From Actinomycetota bacterium (lineage in GTDB: Bacteria > Actinomycetota > Acidimicrobiia > Acidimicrobiales > Iamiaceae): a DNA stretch of 64,000 bases. The notes beneath the pieces were generated by a model that was given only the letters and a program-made list of their open reading frames with translations, was not told where the DNA came from and did not search any database. Below are positions 1 through 8,556 of the stretch, piece by piece. Both the position numbers and the translations under genes were made by a program. How positions within the stretch are numbered: the stretch's first letter is position 1; each line of letters opens with the position of its first letter. Where the stretch lies: assembly GCA_016185275.1 (NCBI GenBank), contig JACPNX010000010.1, forward strand, positions 1 to 64,000. The letters are read 5' to 3'.

Positions 1-1421
1 GGGGCGGCGGCCGCGGTCCGGGGCCCGCGGCGCCGGTGGAGGCCTTCACCGGCGACCCCGACCTCCTCGACGACGAGGTCTCCGAGGGGCGGTCCGGTCG
101 CGAGCCCAAGGCCCGCGCGCTGGGCCGCTACACGATGGCGGTGCACGTGTCGCCGGCGGCCGGGCGCCCACCCGGCGAGCGCGGCATCGCCCAGATCGCG
201 GTGCTGGAGGGGCGAGCCCTGATCGAGCACTACGTCTCCCGTCCCACCGACGACGAGACCCAGATCCACGGGAACGTCTACCTCGGCCGCGTGCAGAACG
301 TGCTGCCCGGCATGGAAGCGGCCTTCATCGACATCGGCACGCCGAAGAACGCCGTGCTCTACCGGGGCGACACCCGCTACGACCCCGAAGACGTGGACGA
401 AAAGGGTCCCGAACCGAAGATCGAGGACCTCCTCCGGCCACGCCAGGCCATCGTGTGCCAGGTCACCAAGAACCCGATCGCCCACAAGGGTGCCCGGCTC
501 ACGCAGGAGGTGTCGCTGCCCGGCCGATTCGTCGTGCTGATCCCGAACAGCAGCACCTACGGCATCTCGAAGCGGCTTCCCGATGACGAGCGCAAGCGGC
601 TCCGCAAGATCCTCGACCGCGTCAAGCCGGCTCATCACGGGGTGATCGTGCGGACCGCCGCCGAAGGGGTGAGCACCGACGAGATCGAGCGCGACGTGCT
701 GCGCCTCGCCGGCCAGTGGGACCAGATCGACGCACTGGCGCGGCGCTCGCAGGCACCGGCGCTCCTCTACCGCGAACCCGACATGGCGCTGCGCATCATC
801 CGCGAGGAGTTCAACGACGACTTCCGGCGGGTCGTCATCGACGACCCCGTCCTTCACGGCGAGGTGCGCGACTACGTGCGCAGCATCTCGCCCACGCTGG
901 CCGACCGGGTCGAGCTCTACGACACGACGACCGAGCCGCTGCCGCTCATCGAGCGGTTCCACGTCCACGAGCAGCTGCACAAGGCCCTGGATCGCAAGGT
1001 GTGGCTGCCGTCGGGCGGCTCGCTGATCATCGAGCACACCGAGGCGCTCACCGTCATCGACGTGAACACCGGCAAGAACGTCGGGTCCTCGTCGCTCGAG
1101 GAGACCGTGTTCCGCAACAACGTCGAGGCCGCCGAGGAGATCGCCCGCCAGCTGCGCCTGCGCGACATCGGCGGGATCATCGTCATCGACTTCATCGACA
1201 TGGAGGTCCGCAAGAACCGCGACGAGGTGATCCGGGCCTTCCGCGACGCTTTGGCCCGCGACAAGACCCGCACCCAGGTGTTCGACATCTCCGAGCTCGG
1301 GCTCGTGGAGATGACCCGCAAGCGCATCGGCGAGGGTCTGCTCGAGTCGTTCTCGACGCGCTGCCCGACGTGTGAGGGGCGCGGCATCATCTATGACCCC
1401 GAGGTCTTCCCGGACGACTGA
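1..1421 (+). CDS. rne: Ribonuclease E/G, 5'-truncated by window edge
   Basis: Endoribonuclease that processes rRNA and tRNA precursors and starts mRNA decay in the cytoplasm. The frame is already open at base 3, so the N-terminus lies outside the window. Visible parts are an S1-like RNA-binding stretch (IHGNVYLGRVQNVLPGME, about codons 95-130), the RNase E/G catalytic core with the metal-binding region IDVNTGKNVGSS and DFIDMEVRKN, and the zinc-link CPTCEGRG near the C-terminus. The protein stops soon after the zinc-link, so no long C-terminal scaffold follows. It sits 139 nt before rplU, the usual actinobacterial order rne-rplU-rpmA-obgE. The family is certain; whether the true start is in the low-complexity Gly/Pro/Ala leader cannot be seen here. 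Confidence 0.95.
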   Translation, partial: GGGRGPGPAAPVEAFTGDPDLLDDEVSEGRSGREPKARALGRYTMAVHVSPAAGRPPGERGIAQIAVLEGRALIEHYVSRPTDDETQIHGNVYLGRVQNVLPGMEAAFIDIGTPKNAVLYRGDTRYDPEDVDEKGPEPKIEDLLRPRQAIVCQVTKNPIAHKGARLTQEVSLPGRFVVLIPNSSTYGISKRLPDDERKRLRKILDRVKPAHHGVIVRTAAEGVSTDEIERDVLRLAGQWDQIDALARRSQAPALLYREPDMALRIIREEFNDDFRRVVIDDPVLHGEVRDYVRSISPTLADRVELYDTTTEPLPLIERFHVHEQLHKALDRKVWLPSGGSLIIEHTEALTVIDVNTGKNVGSSSLEETVFRNNVEAAEEIARQLRLRDIGGIIVIDFIDMEVRKNRDEVIRAFRDALARDKTRTQVFDISELGLVEMTRKRIGEGLLESFSTRCPTCEGRGIIYDPEVFPDD

Positions 1422-1473
1422 CGCGGGCCCCCGGGCGAGCGCGGCGACGGCCGCGCCACGCCGCGGGCGCCGG

Positions 1474-1503
1474 TTGGTCGCCCTCGGGTGAGTGCCCTAC
1501 ACT
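1474..1503 (+). promoter_or_regulatory. Candidate promoter of rplU-rpmA
   Basis: TTGGTC (1474-1479) and TACACT (1498-1503) are separated by 18 nt in the rne-rplU gap. The -10 matches the actinobacterial TANNNT pattern and the -35 is weak. It would give a leader of about 50 nt for rplU. Not excluded: rplU may also be cotranscribed with rne. Confidence 0.35.
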
Positions 1504-1560
1504 CGTCCGCCGGCCCGATCGCGGGTTCGCGTCCTTCCACCTCCACCCCAGGGCAGCGCC

Positions 1561-1869
1561 ATGTACGCAGTGATTCGCACCGGCGGCAAGCAGTACCGCG
1601 TCACCGAGGGCCAGACGCTGGACGTCGAGCGCCTCGGCACGGCCGACGGCGAGGTGCGGCTCGAGCCGGTGCTCGTGGTCGACGGCACGACCGTGCTGGC
1701 GGGGAGCCGGCTGGCGGGCGCATCGGTCACCGCCCGGGTGGTGGGCGAGGCGAGGGGTCCCAAGATCACGGGCTTCCGGTACAAGAACAAGACGAACCAG
1801 CGCAAGCGGTGGGGGCACCGTCAGCACTACGCCACCATCGAGATCACCGACATCGCCACGGGGAGCTGA
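1561..1869 (+). CDS. rplU: 50S ribosomal protein L21
   Basis: Structural protein of the large ribosomal subunit that binds 23S rRNA. The 102-residue product begins MYAVIRTGGKQYRV, the standard L21 N-terminus, and contains the conserved GFRYKNKTNQRKRWGHRQ segment that marks the C-terminal signature. Length matches the family (about 100-105). The ATG at 1561 is chosen because it gives the canonical N-terminus; an upstream in-frame start would add a basic tail without similarity. rpmA follows after 6 nt, so the pair is one transcript. Confidence 0.98.
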   Translation: MYAVIRTGGKQYRVTEGQTLDVERLGTADGEVRLEPVLVVDGTTVLAGSRLAGASVTARVVGEARGPKITGFRYKNKTNQRKRWGHRQHYATIEITDIATGS

Positions 1870-1875
1870 GCAGCC

Positions 1876-2130
1876 ATGTCGAAGACCAAAGGCGGCGGGT
1901 CGACCCGCAACGGCCGGGACTCGAAGGCCAAGCGCCTCGGCGTGAAGACCTTCGACGGCACGGCCGTCAACGCCGGCACCATCCTCGTGCGCCAGCGCGG
2001 CACGCGCTTCCACCCCGGCGAGAACGTCGGTCGCGGGGGTGACGACACGCTCTTCGCGTTGGCGCCCGGCAAGGTGAAGTTCGGCAACCGCAAGGGTCGC
2101 AAGCTCGTGGACGTCCTGCCCCACGCCTGA
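1876..2130 (+). CDS. rpmA: 50S ribosomal protein L27
   Basis: Large-subunit protein whose N-terminal tail reaches the peptidyl-transferase centre. The 84-residue product starts [16 protein letters not shown] and carries the L27 signature [21 protein letters not shown]. There is no extra N-terminal peptide of the kind that is cleaved in some Firmicutes. It begins 6 nt after rplU. Its stop codon lies inside a hairpin shared with the convergent RDD gene. Confidence 0.98.
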   Translation: MSKTKGGGSTRNGRDSKAKRLGVKTFDGTAVNAGTILVRQRGTRFHPGENVGRGGDDTLFALAPGKVKFGNRKGRKLVDVLPHA

Positions 2131-2147
2131 GCGCCCGCCGCTCAGGC
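2125..2147. terminator. Bidirectional hairpin between rpmA and the RDD gene
   Basis: GCCTGAGCG (2125-2133) pairs perfectly with CGCTCAGGC (2139-2147) around a 5-nt loop. The TGA of rpmA and the TGA of the convergent RDD gene both lie in the stem, one on each arm. There is no U-tract on either side, so the intrinsic strength is unknown. It probably ends both transcripts. Confidence 0.6.
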
Positions 2148-2969
2148 GGCGTACATGGACCGGGGCGGGGCCGGCGCGCCGGAGTCGGCCGTCACCCGGT
2201 CGAACCGTCGCTGGTAGGCGGCGGCCACGGCCGCGAGCGGAACGGTCGGTCCCCACGCCAGCGCGCCCGTCATCGCGCTCGGCGAGACGCCGAGCCGTTC
2301 GAAGACCGTGGCGAGGATCTCGGCGCCGAGACGGTTGCTCACCTCGGGCGCCAGGTCGCCGGCGCGCAGCAGGTAGTTCCGCACCAGCCGGTAGTGCTCG
2401 GGGGCGAGCCGCGTGGCATCGAGGCGGGCCGCCCATGGCTCCCACGCCGGGTGGGGCTGGAAGCGCACGGCCCGGCCGGTCAGCCCCGCCGACATCCGCT
2501 CGCGGACCACCACGGTGCCGGCGAGGTGGTCGCCGAGCCGGCGGAAGCGCCGGCTGCCCATGGCCACGAGCAGGGCGATCACTCCGGCGGACAGCTGGAT
2601 CTCGATGAAGCCGATCAGGCCGCGCACCAGCGCGTGCCGGAACCGGATCGGCGCGCCCTCCACGGTCACGACGCGCAGACCGAGCGCCATCTTCCCGAGA
2701 GACCGCCCGCGGGTGACGACCTCCCAGGTGGTCGGCCAGGCGACGATGAGGGCGAAGTACACGACGACCGCGACCACGACCATGGCGGTGCGGTTGCCGG
2801 CTCCGAGTGACGTGCCGACGATGCTCATCACGAAGAACAAGCTGTTGAGCACGAAGGCCTGCGCCATGACGTCGATCAGCGCCGCGAGGACGCGGCTGGC
2901 GAGTCCGGCCGCGTCGACCTCGAGCACGACCGCTTCGGGCGTGACGATCTTCGTGCTCGTCGACGGCAT
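2142..2969 (-). CDS. RDD family membrane protein
   Basis: Integral membrane protein of 275 residues. The RDD domain occupies about residues 15-165: LASRVLAALIDVMAQ at the start of the first membrane segment, two further hydrophobic segments, and the typical GRSLGKMALGLRVV linker. About 110 C-terminal residues form a soluble tail. Biochemical role is not settled for most members; some act in ion transport. The start ATG at 2969 gives MPSTSTKIVTPEAV, and TACGGT lies 9 nt upstream. Genes for RDD and SpoIIM-like proteins lie next to MoxR/DUF58 clusters in many actinobacteria, as here. Confidence 0.85.
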   Translation of the reverse strand: MPSTSTKIVTPEAVVLEVDAAGLASRVLAALIDVMAQAFVLNSLFFVMSIVGTSLGAGNRTAMVVVAVVVYFALIVAWPTTWEVVTRGRSLGKMALGLRVVTVEGAPIRFRHALVRGLIGFIEIQLSAGVIALLVAMGSRRFRRLGDHLAGTVVVRERMSAGLTGRAVRFQPHPAWEPWAARLDATRLAPEHYRLVRNYLLRAGDLAPEVSNRLGAEILATVFERLGVSPSAMTGALAWGPTVPLAAVAAAYQRRFDRVTADSGAPAPPRSMYAA

Positions 2970-2977
2970 GGCCGCGG

Positions 2978-2984
2978 TACCGTA
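2978..2984. promoter_or_regulatory. Overlapping divergent -10 elements
   Basis: On the plus strand TACCGT (2978-2983) lies 10 nt before the GTG of the SpoIIM-like gene. On the minus strand TACGGT (plus 2979-2984) lies 9 nt before the ATG of the RDD gene. The two hexamers share five base pairs, and the whole intergenic gap is only 24 bp. Both transcripts would be leaderless or nearly so. No good -35 was found; if present it lies inside the opposite gene. Confidence 0.4.
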
Positions 2985-2993
2985 CCGGCCGCC

Positions 2994-4151
2994 GTGGACA
3001 TCGACCGCTTCATCGCCGTCCACGAGGCGGAGTGGGCTCGGCTCGCCGACCTCGCCCGCCGGGCGGGTTCCGGCGGCAAGGGGCTCGAGCACGGCGAGGT
3101 CGACGAGCTCGTGCGCCGCTACCAGCGGGTGTCGCTGCACCTGTCGCAGGCCCGCACCGTGCACCAGGACCCCGGCCTCGTCCGCCGCCTGTCAGAGGTG
3201 GTCGGGGCCGCGCACGCGGCGGTGCACGGGGTCCGGGTGTCGCGCTTCTCCACGGTGAAGCGGTTCCTGTGGTCGACGTTCCCCGCGGCGGTGTGGACCT
3301 GCCGGCGCCAGCTGCTCGCCTCGGCGCTCGTCTTCTTCGGCACGGCGGTCGTGGTCGGCCTGATCTTCTGGCAGGCGCCGAACCGCATCGACCTCGTCAT
3401 GCCGAGGTCCACGCAGAAGGCGTACGTCGAGAAGGACTTCGTGACCTACTACTCCGAGAACCCGTCGGCGGTCTTCTTCTCCGAGGTCACGACCAACAAC
3501 ATCCAGGTGGCGATCCTCGCCTTCGGTCTGGGCGCCGTGCTCGTCGTGCCCGGCGTGATCGTGCTGTTCGAGAACGGCGCCTATCTCGGCCTGGTCGCCG
3601 GCCTCTTCGCCACACGCGGCAGGTTCTGGAACACCTTCGTCGTCTACATCGCTCCCCACGGGCTGCTCGAGCTCACGGCCATCACGTTCGCGGGAGCCGC
3701 CGGCATGCGGGTCGGCTGGGCGGTCTTCGCACCCGGTGACCGGACGCGGGCCGAGGCCCTCGGCGACGAAGGCCGCCGCAGCGTCACCGTGGTGCTCGGC
3801 ACCGCGCTCGGCTTCCTCGGGGCCGGGCTGATCGAGGGCTTCGTGACCGGCTCGCCGGCGCTGCCGGCGGGAGTCAAGGTCGCGGTCGGCGTGCTGGCCG
3901 TCGCCGCCTTCCTGCTGTGGACGCTCGGCCGGGGCCGGGCCGCCGCGGCCGAGGGCTGGACGGGGTCGTTGGAGGAGCTGCGCCCGTCGTACATCCCGGT
4001 CGACCCGCTCGCACCTCCGGCGCCGTTGCCCGGTCCGGTCGGTTGGGTGCCTGACCCGCTGGCGCCGCGTGCCGCGCTTGCGGCCGCCGGCTCCGTCACG
4101 GCGGCTGCATCGGCGGCTGCAGCGGCGCCGGCGGCTGGCCCCGAGGCGTGA
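2994..4151 (+). CDS. SpoIIM-family (DUF95) membrane protein
   Basis: Multi-pass membrane protein of 385 residues of the stage II sporulation protein M family. A soluble N-terminal helical region (residues 1-95) is followed by about five hydrophobic segments between roughly 100 and 310, including LLASALVFFGTAVVVGLIF and AILAFGLGAVLVVPGVIVLF, with the FYxPHG-like IAPHGLLELTAI motif. The C-terminus is Pro/Ala-rich and disordered. Non-sporulating actinobacteria carry these proteins beside MoxR-DUF58 clusters; the function there is unknown and should not be read as sporulation. It is divergent from the RDD gene and converges on the DUF58 gene with a 4-nt gap. Confidence 0.85.
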   Translation: MDIDRFIAVHEAEWARLADLARRAGSGGKGLEHGEVDELVRRYQRVSLHLSQARTVHQDPGLVRRLSEVVGAAHAAVHGVRVSRFSTVKRFLWSTFPAAVWTCRRQLLASALVFFGTAVVVGLIFWQAPNRIDLVMPRSTQKAYVEKDFVTYYSENPSAVFFSEVTTNNIQVAILAFGLGAVLVVPGVIVLFENGAYLGLVAGLFATRGRFWNTFVVYIAPHGLLELTAITFAGAAGMRVGWAVFAPGDRTRAEALGDEGRRSVTVVLGTALGFLGAGLIEGFVTGSPALPAGVKVAVGVLAVAAFLLWTLGRGRAAAAEGWTGSLEELRPSYIPVDPLAPPAPLPGPVGWVPDPLAPRAALAAAGSVTAAASAAAAAPAAGPEA

Positions 4152-4155
4152 TCGG

Positions 4156-5460
4156 CTAACCGCCCCAGCGCGCGTGCAGGTAGGTCTCGACGAGCGCTCC
4201 GGCCAGCCGGCCCGGAGGCTCGTCCACGACCGTGGCCCCGAGCGCCTGCAGCCGGGCCGCCAGCCGGCGCCGCTCGTCCAGGGCCGAGACGGAGGCCGCC
4301 CGCCGGTAGGCGGCCTGCTCCTGCTCGACCGGTGCACCGGCCCACGCGGCGACATCCGGGTCCGCCACCGCGGCGACGACCACCTTGTGGTCGCGCAGCA
4401 CGAGCGGCAGCGCGGGTTCCAGCGTGCCGGCGACGGTCGCCTCGTTGAGGTCGGTGGCGATCACGAGCGTGGTCCGCCGCCGGTGGGACGTGAGGGTGTG
4501 GGTGAACGCCCCACGGTGGTCGGTCTCGACCAGCGCGGGCTCGAGCGGGTACACGGCCTCGACCACCTTGCCGAGCTGGTCGTTGCGGTGGGAGGGCGCC
4601 ACCGAGGCGCGCACCTCGTCGTCGTAGGCGACGACACCCACGCGGTCCTCGAGGCCGGTGGCGACCGTGATGAGCGCGAAGGCGGCGTCGAGCAGGTGCT
4701 CGAGGCGCGGGACGTCGGCGACGCGCCCCGCCGTCGTGCGCCCCACGTCGAGCAGGACGATGATCGTCTGGTTGCGCTCGGCCCGGTACGTGCGCACGAC
4801 GGGGGTGGCCGACCGGGCGGTCGCCGCCCAGTCGATGCGCCGGGGGTCGTCGTCGGGCGTGTACTCGCGGAGCTGCTCGAAGTCGGTGCCGGTGCCGGGC
4901 AGGCGCACGCTGCGGACGCCGAGCTCCAGCCGGCGGGCCCGTGCCAGCCGCAGCTCCGCGTCGGCGCGGCTGGGGAAGGCCGGCACGACCTTGAGGCGCC
5001 CGGGAACGTCGGCGTCGCGCTGGCGCGCCAGCAGCCCCAGCGGCCCGGCCACCCGCACCGTCACGACCCGTGGCTCGAAGCGGCCGCGCCGGCCGGGGCG
5101 GATCGTCGTGTGCACCCGCGCTTCGCTGCGGGCGGGCACCGTGGCCGACCAGCGGCGGGTGGCGGCCCGCAACGACGGAGCGAGCTCGTCGGCCAGGCCC
5201 ACGCTGATCCGGCGGGATGTCGGGTTGCGCACCACCAGCGCGACGGTCGCCTCACCTCCGAGCGGCACCTGGTCGGGGAGCTCGCGGCCGACGTCGAGGC
5301 GCTTGGGGTCGACGGCCGCGAGCCCGTCGAGCACGGCGACGGCGGCGAGGGCCGCCAGCAGCCCCCACGGCCCCCACGGGAGGCCGTCGGGCAGCACCGC
5401 GCGGGCCACGGCCAGCACGGCGGCGGCGGCGGCGAGGCGGCGGGTCGGTGCGGGCAGCAC
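4156..5460 (-). CDS. DUF58 domain protein
   Basis: A 434-residue protein with two or three N-terminal hydrophobic segments and a C-terminal DUF58 domain. The diagnostic DUF58 string DDDPRRIDWAATARS at about 215-230 is followed by a von Willebrand A-like fold beginning IIVLLDVGRTT. Such proteins work with MoxR AAA+ ATPases, as the VWA-like partner of the chaperone. It is the last gene of the minus-strand operon from 9442; a 27-nt gap separates it from the MoxR gene. The substrate is not predictable. Confidence 0.9.
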   Translation of the reverse strand: MLPAPTRRLAAAAAVLAVARAVLPDGLPWGPWGLLAALAAVAVLDGLAAVDPKRLDVGRELPDQVPLGGEATVALVVRNPTSRRISVGLADELAPSLRAATRRWSATVPARSEARVHTTIRPGRRGRFEPRVVTVRVAGPLGLLARQRDADVPGRLKVVPAFPSRADAELRLARARRLELGVRSVRLPGTGTDFEQLREYTPDDDPRRIDWAATARSATPVVRTYRAERNQTIIVLLDVGRTTAGRVADVPRLEHLLDAAFALITVATGLEDRVGVVAYDDEVRASVAPSHRNDQLGKVVEAVYPLEPALVETDHRGAFTHTLTSHRRRTTLVIATDLNEATVAGTLEPALPLVLRDHKVVVAAVADPDVAAWAGAPVEQEQAAYRRAASVSALDERRRLAARLQALGATVVDEPPGRLAGALVETYLHARWGG

Positions 5461-5487
5461 GGCGCAGGTCGGGCCGGGAGCCGCGGC

Positions 5488-6507
5488 TCAGCGGGGGCTC
5501 GGGACGGTGGCCAGCAGCCCGTCGATGACCCGATCCGTCGTCACGCCTTCGAGCGCGGCTTCGGGGCGGACCTGGATGCGGTGCCGGAGCGCAGGCTTGG
5601 CCACCGCCTTGACGTCGTCGGGCGTTACGAAGCCGCGCCCCGACAACCACGCCCACGCCTTGGTGGCGTGCAGCAGGGCGGCGCCGCCGCGGGGAGACAC
5701 GCCGAGGGTGACCGCGGGCGCGTCGCGCGACGCCCGCACCAGCGTGAGGATGTAGCGCACGACGTTGGGGTCGACGGTGATGCCGTCGACCGCGGCCCGC
5801 CCCCGGGCCAGATCCTCGGCGCCGGCCACGCGGCGCACCCCGGCGGCCGCCGGGTCGTGCACGTCGAGTCCCGCGTTGTGGCGGTCGAGGACGACGAGCT
5901 CCGCCTCCGGCGACGGGTACGGCACGACGACCTTGAACAGGAAGCGGTCGAGCTGCGCCTCGGGCAACGGGTACGTGCCCTCGTACTCGATCGGGTTCTG
6001 CGTGGCCACGACGATGAACGGGTCGGGCAGCGCCCGGGTGTCGCCGCCGACCGAGACCTGCCGCTCCTCCATGGCCTCGAGCAGGGCGGCCTGGGTCTTC
6101 GGCGGGCAGCGGTTGATCTCGTCGGCGAGGCACAGGTTGGTGAAGATGGGGCCCGGGCGGAAGCGGAAGCCGGCCCGGCCGTCTTCGAGCACGAGCTGAC
6201 CGGTCACGTCCGAGGGCATGAGGTCGGGCGTGAACTGGATGCGCCGCACCTCGAGGTCGAGCGTTGCCGCCAGGACCTTGACCAGCAGCGTCTTGGCCAC
6301 CCCGGGCACGCCCTCCAGCAACACGTGGCCCCGTACCAGCAGGGCGGCGAGCAGGCAGGCCAGCACCGGATCCTGACCGACGACGACCTTGCCCACCTCG
6401 TCGCGGATGGCGAGCACGGCGCCGTGGCCGTCCGCTGGCACCGGCGGGACGCCATCGCCCGGTGCGGGCTGGCCGGCCGCCGGCTCAGACTGCGGTTGCA
6501 CGTCCAT
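5488..6507 (-). CDS. MoxR-family AAA+ ATPase
   Basis: A 339-residue AAA+ ATPase of the MoxR group. Walker A is GVPGVAKT at about residue 70, and Walker B is LADEINRCPPKTQAALLEAMEE, both classical for MoxR. The N-terminal 35 residues are Pro/Ala-rich. The start ATG at 6507 overlaps the end of the DUF4350 gene by 23 nt, indicating translational coupling. In better-studied cases MoxR proteins insert metal cofactors or mature partner complexes together with VWA/DUF58 proteins. Confidence 0.93.
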   Translation of the reverse strand: MDVQPQSEPAAGQPAPGDGVPPVPADGHGAVLAIRDEVGKVVVGQDPVLACLLAALLVRGHVLLEGVPGVAKTLLVKVLAATLDLEVRRIQFTPDLMPSDVTGQLVLEDGRAGFRFRPGPIFTNLCLADEINRCPPKTQAALLEAMEERQVSVGGDTRALPDPFIVVATQNPIEYEGTYPLPEAQLDRFLFKVVVPYPSPEAELVVLDRHNAGLDVHDPAAAGVRRVAGAEDLARGRAAVDGITVDPNVVRYILTLVRASRDAPAVTLGVSPRGGAALLHATKAWAWLSGRGFVTPDDVKAVAKPALRHRIQVRPEAALEGVTTDRVIDGLLATVPSPR

Positions 6508-7594
6508 GAAGGTCCTCTCGGAGTCGGTCGAGGTCGGAGATGAGCTGCACCAGTTCGTCGTCGTCGAAGACCGGAGCGAGCAGCGCGCGGCGGGCGAGGT
6601 CGGGGTCGGTTCCGGTACGGCCGATGGTGGCCTCGGCCAGGAGCAACCGGTCGGGGTCGGGCCCCAGACCGAGCCGGGACCCCATGTCGCGCGCCGCCCG
6701 CCGTCGCAACCGCTCGGCCGCGTCGGCCGCGTCGCGCCGGCGGGCCAGCAGCTCACCGGTGGACAGCACGAGGTCCGAGGCGGGCAACGGCACCGGCAGC
6801 ACCTCGGGCACCGGGCGGCCGAGTCGTCGCCCCTTGGCCAGGCCCCAGAGGGCGAAGGCGGCCACGAGCAGCACGACGGCCTGGCGCCCGCGCGCCGGCA
6901 GGGCTCCGAGCACGGTGCCGTCGCCCACCTCCGTGGTGTCGCCCAGGAAGCGGTAGGGGTCCAGGATCCGCACCGCGGTGCCCCGCCGGGGCGCCAGCAG
7001 GGCGACGGCCAGAACCGCGTCGTCCCCCTCGGCCAGCGCCCCGTTGACGAACGGCTCGGGACCTCCGGCGCTGACCACGACACCGGCTCCTCGCCTCGAC
7101 ACCACCAGCCACGCCAGCTCCCCGTCGCTGAAGCACGACGGCTGCCCGCCGCCGAGGCGGAACGTAGGGGAGACGTCGACGCCGAGCCGGCGAACCGGGC
7201 GCACGGCGCCGATCGTGCACACGCCCGGCGAGTCGGTCGACGGGTGCAGGGGCGGGTACGCCCGCTGGGCCAGGTCCGCCGTCGGATCGGTGGTGACGAG
7301 CCGGCCGCCCGAGCGGACCCAGCGATCCAGCCGCCGGTTCGGCTCGGCGCCCAAGGTGTCCTTCACCTGGAGCACGACGTCGTCGCGCGGATCGGGAAGT
7401 CCGCCGAGGCGCACGGTCGCGCCCTCCTCGCGCAGCAGCGCCACCAGCGCGGCGAGGCCCTGGGGGTTCGTGGCCCGCGGGTCCAGTGCGGGCCGTGCCC
7501 ACGGGTCCTGGCGCGGTCGCGACAGGGCGAGGATGGCGCCGAGCACGACGACCACGGCCAGCACCCCGAGGCCGCGCCGGCGGTTGGCGCTCAC
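6485..7594 (-). CDS. DUF4350 domain membrane protein
   Basis: A 369-residue protein. It has an N-terminal membrane anchor (LGVLAVVVVLGAILAL), then the DUF4350 region with NPQGLAALVALLREEGATV, and a second hydrophobic segment near residue 245 (VVLLVAAFALWGLAKG). The C-terminal third is cytoplasmic, charged and helical. The GTG start overlaps the DUF4129 gene stop by 4 nt. Known only as a constant neighbour of MoxR, DUF58 and DUF4129 genes; no enzymatic motif is visible. Confidence 0.82.
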   Translation of the reverse strand: MSANRRRGLGVLAVVVVLGAILALSRPRQDPWARPALDPRATNPQGLAALVALLREEGATVRLGGLPDPRDDVVLQVKDTLGAEPNRRLDRWVRSGGRLVTTDPTADLAQRAYPPLHPSTDSPGVCTIGAVRPVRRLGVDVSPTFRLGGGQPSCFSDGELAWLVVSRRGAGVVVSAGGPEPFVNGALAEGDDAVLAVALLAPRRGTAVRILDPYRFLGDTTEVGDGTVLGALPARGRQAVVLLVAAFALWGLAKGRRLGRPVPEVLPVPLPASDLVLSTGELLARRRDAADAAERLRRRAARDMGSRLGLGPDPDRLLLAEATIGRTGTDPDLARRALLAPVFDDDELVQLISDLDRLREDLHGRATAV

Positions 7595-8556
7595 CGGCCT
7601 GCCTCGACCGGCTCGACCGGCTCGACCGGCTCGCGCGGCGGGCCGGTGCGGGGGTCACGGTCGTGCGCGTCCTCATCGCCGCCGCGTCCGTCGTCACGAG
7701 CGCTCACGCCGGCGCCCCGGCGGCCTCGCCTGGGTGCGGCGGCCAGTGTCTGCGCCGACAGCTCCCGGGCCCGCTCCGCCGCCTCGGCCCCGATCGGCAC
7801 CGAGCCGAACCAGGCCGCCTCGAACAGCCGGGCGAGAGCGTCGAACGGGGCAGCGGCCTCGGGCGCCCACTGCGCCACCTCGGCCCGGTGCTCTCCCGCG
7901 GTGCGGCCCGGCAGGTCGAGGATCACGACGCGCTCGGCGAGCGTGCCGGTCGTGGCCCGGTAACGGGCTCGCACCGCGTCGCGCCAGGCACCGGCCGCCT
8001 CGCAGCGCTCGGCCTCGGCCCGCCACTGGTCGGGGTCGCGCAGCGGCGTGATCTCGGCCTCGTCGGGGTCGACGCCGGCGTCGTCGGAGCGCGATCGGCG
8101 ACCGGAGCGCAGGGCGATCAACCCGCGGGCGGCGAGGAAGAGGGCCGCGGCCCCGACCATGGCGATCACGGCCCAGGCGGCCAGACCCGAGCCACGGAGG
8201 CGACCGCGGGGCGTGCGGAGCTTGGGGATCCGCGCCCGGATCCAGTCGATGATCCGCTGGAGCAGCGACCGGCCGGTGCGCGGTCCGCGGAACTCGTCGC
8301 GGGCCAGGATCCGGCGAGCCCGATCACGCACCTCACCCGGGTCGCGGTCCGGCTCGGGCAACGACGGTGCGCCGCGCCCGTCGCTGGACGGCAGCGCCCG
8401 CTCGGCGGCGGCAGACGCGTGGAGCGTCCCGACCGGGTCGGCCGGCGCAGCCGCCCCGGCGCCGGTTGGTCGCGTCCCGGTGAGCAGCACCGCGACGACG
8501 ATCGCGACCGTGACCAGCGTCCTGGATCGTGTGATGCGCCGGGCGGGCTCAGCCAC
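7591..8556 (-). CDS. DUF4129 domain membrane protein
   Basis: A 321-residue protein with a signal/anchor segment (LVTVAIVVAVLLTG), an extracytoplasmic region rich in Asp/Arg, a central membrane helix (AAWAVIAMVGAAALFLAARGLI) and a C-terminal DUF4129 domain (RDAVRARYRATTGTLAERVV, ending near AAWFGSVPIG). The extreme C-terminus has in-frame PVE repeats made by a 9-nt DNA repeat. It overlaps the preceding gene by 8 nt and the following gene by 4 nt, so it is in the middle of the MoxR operon. Confidence 0.82.
   Translation of the reverse strand: MAEPARRITRSRTLVTVAIVVAVLLTGTRPTGAGAAAPADPVGTLHASAAAERALPSSDGRGAPSLPEPDRDPGEVRDRARRILARDEFRGPRTGRSLLQRIIDWIRARIPKLRTPRGRLRGSGLAAWAVIAMVGAAALFLAARGLIALRSGRRSRSDDAGVDPDEAEITPLRDPDQWRAEAERCEAAGAWRDAVRARYRATTGTLAERVVILDLPGRTAGEHRAEVAQWAPEAAAPFDALARLFEAAWFGSVPIGAEAAERARELSAQTLAAAPRRGRRGAGVSARDDGRGGDEDAHDRDPRTGPPREPVEPVEPVEAGR
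7613..7639. repeat. 9-nt tandem repeat inside the DUF4129 gene
   Basis: Three perfect copies of CTCGACCGG. They encode the Pro-Val-Glu repeats at the C-terminus of the DUF4129 protein, so copy-number change would keep the frame. Confidence 0.8.

Noticed and set aside
2994..4151. Evidence for sporulation
   Set aside because: SpoIIM-like proteins are common beside MoxR clusters in non-sporulating actinobacteria, and no other sporulation gene is present.
4069..6543. Open plus-strand frame of about 825 codons across the DUF58 and MoxR genes
   Set aside because: It is antisense to two genes with full-length family similarity; the translation is Arg/Gly/His-rich without motifs, as expected for a GC-rich shadow frame.
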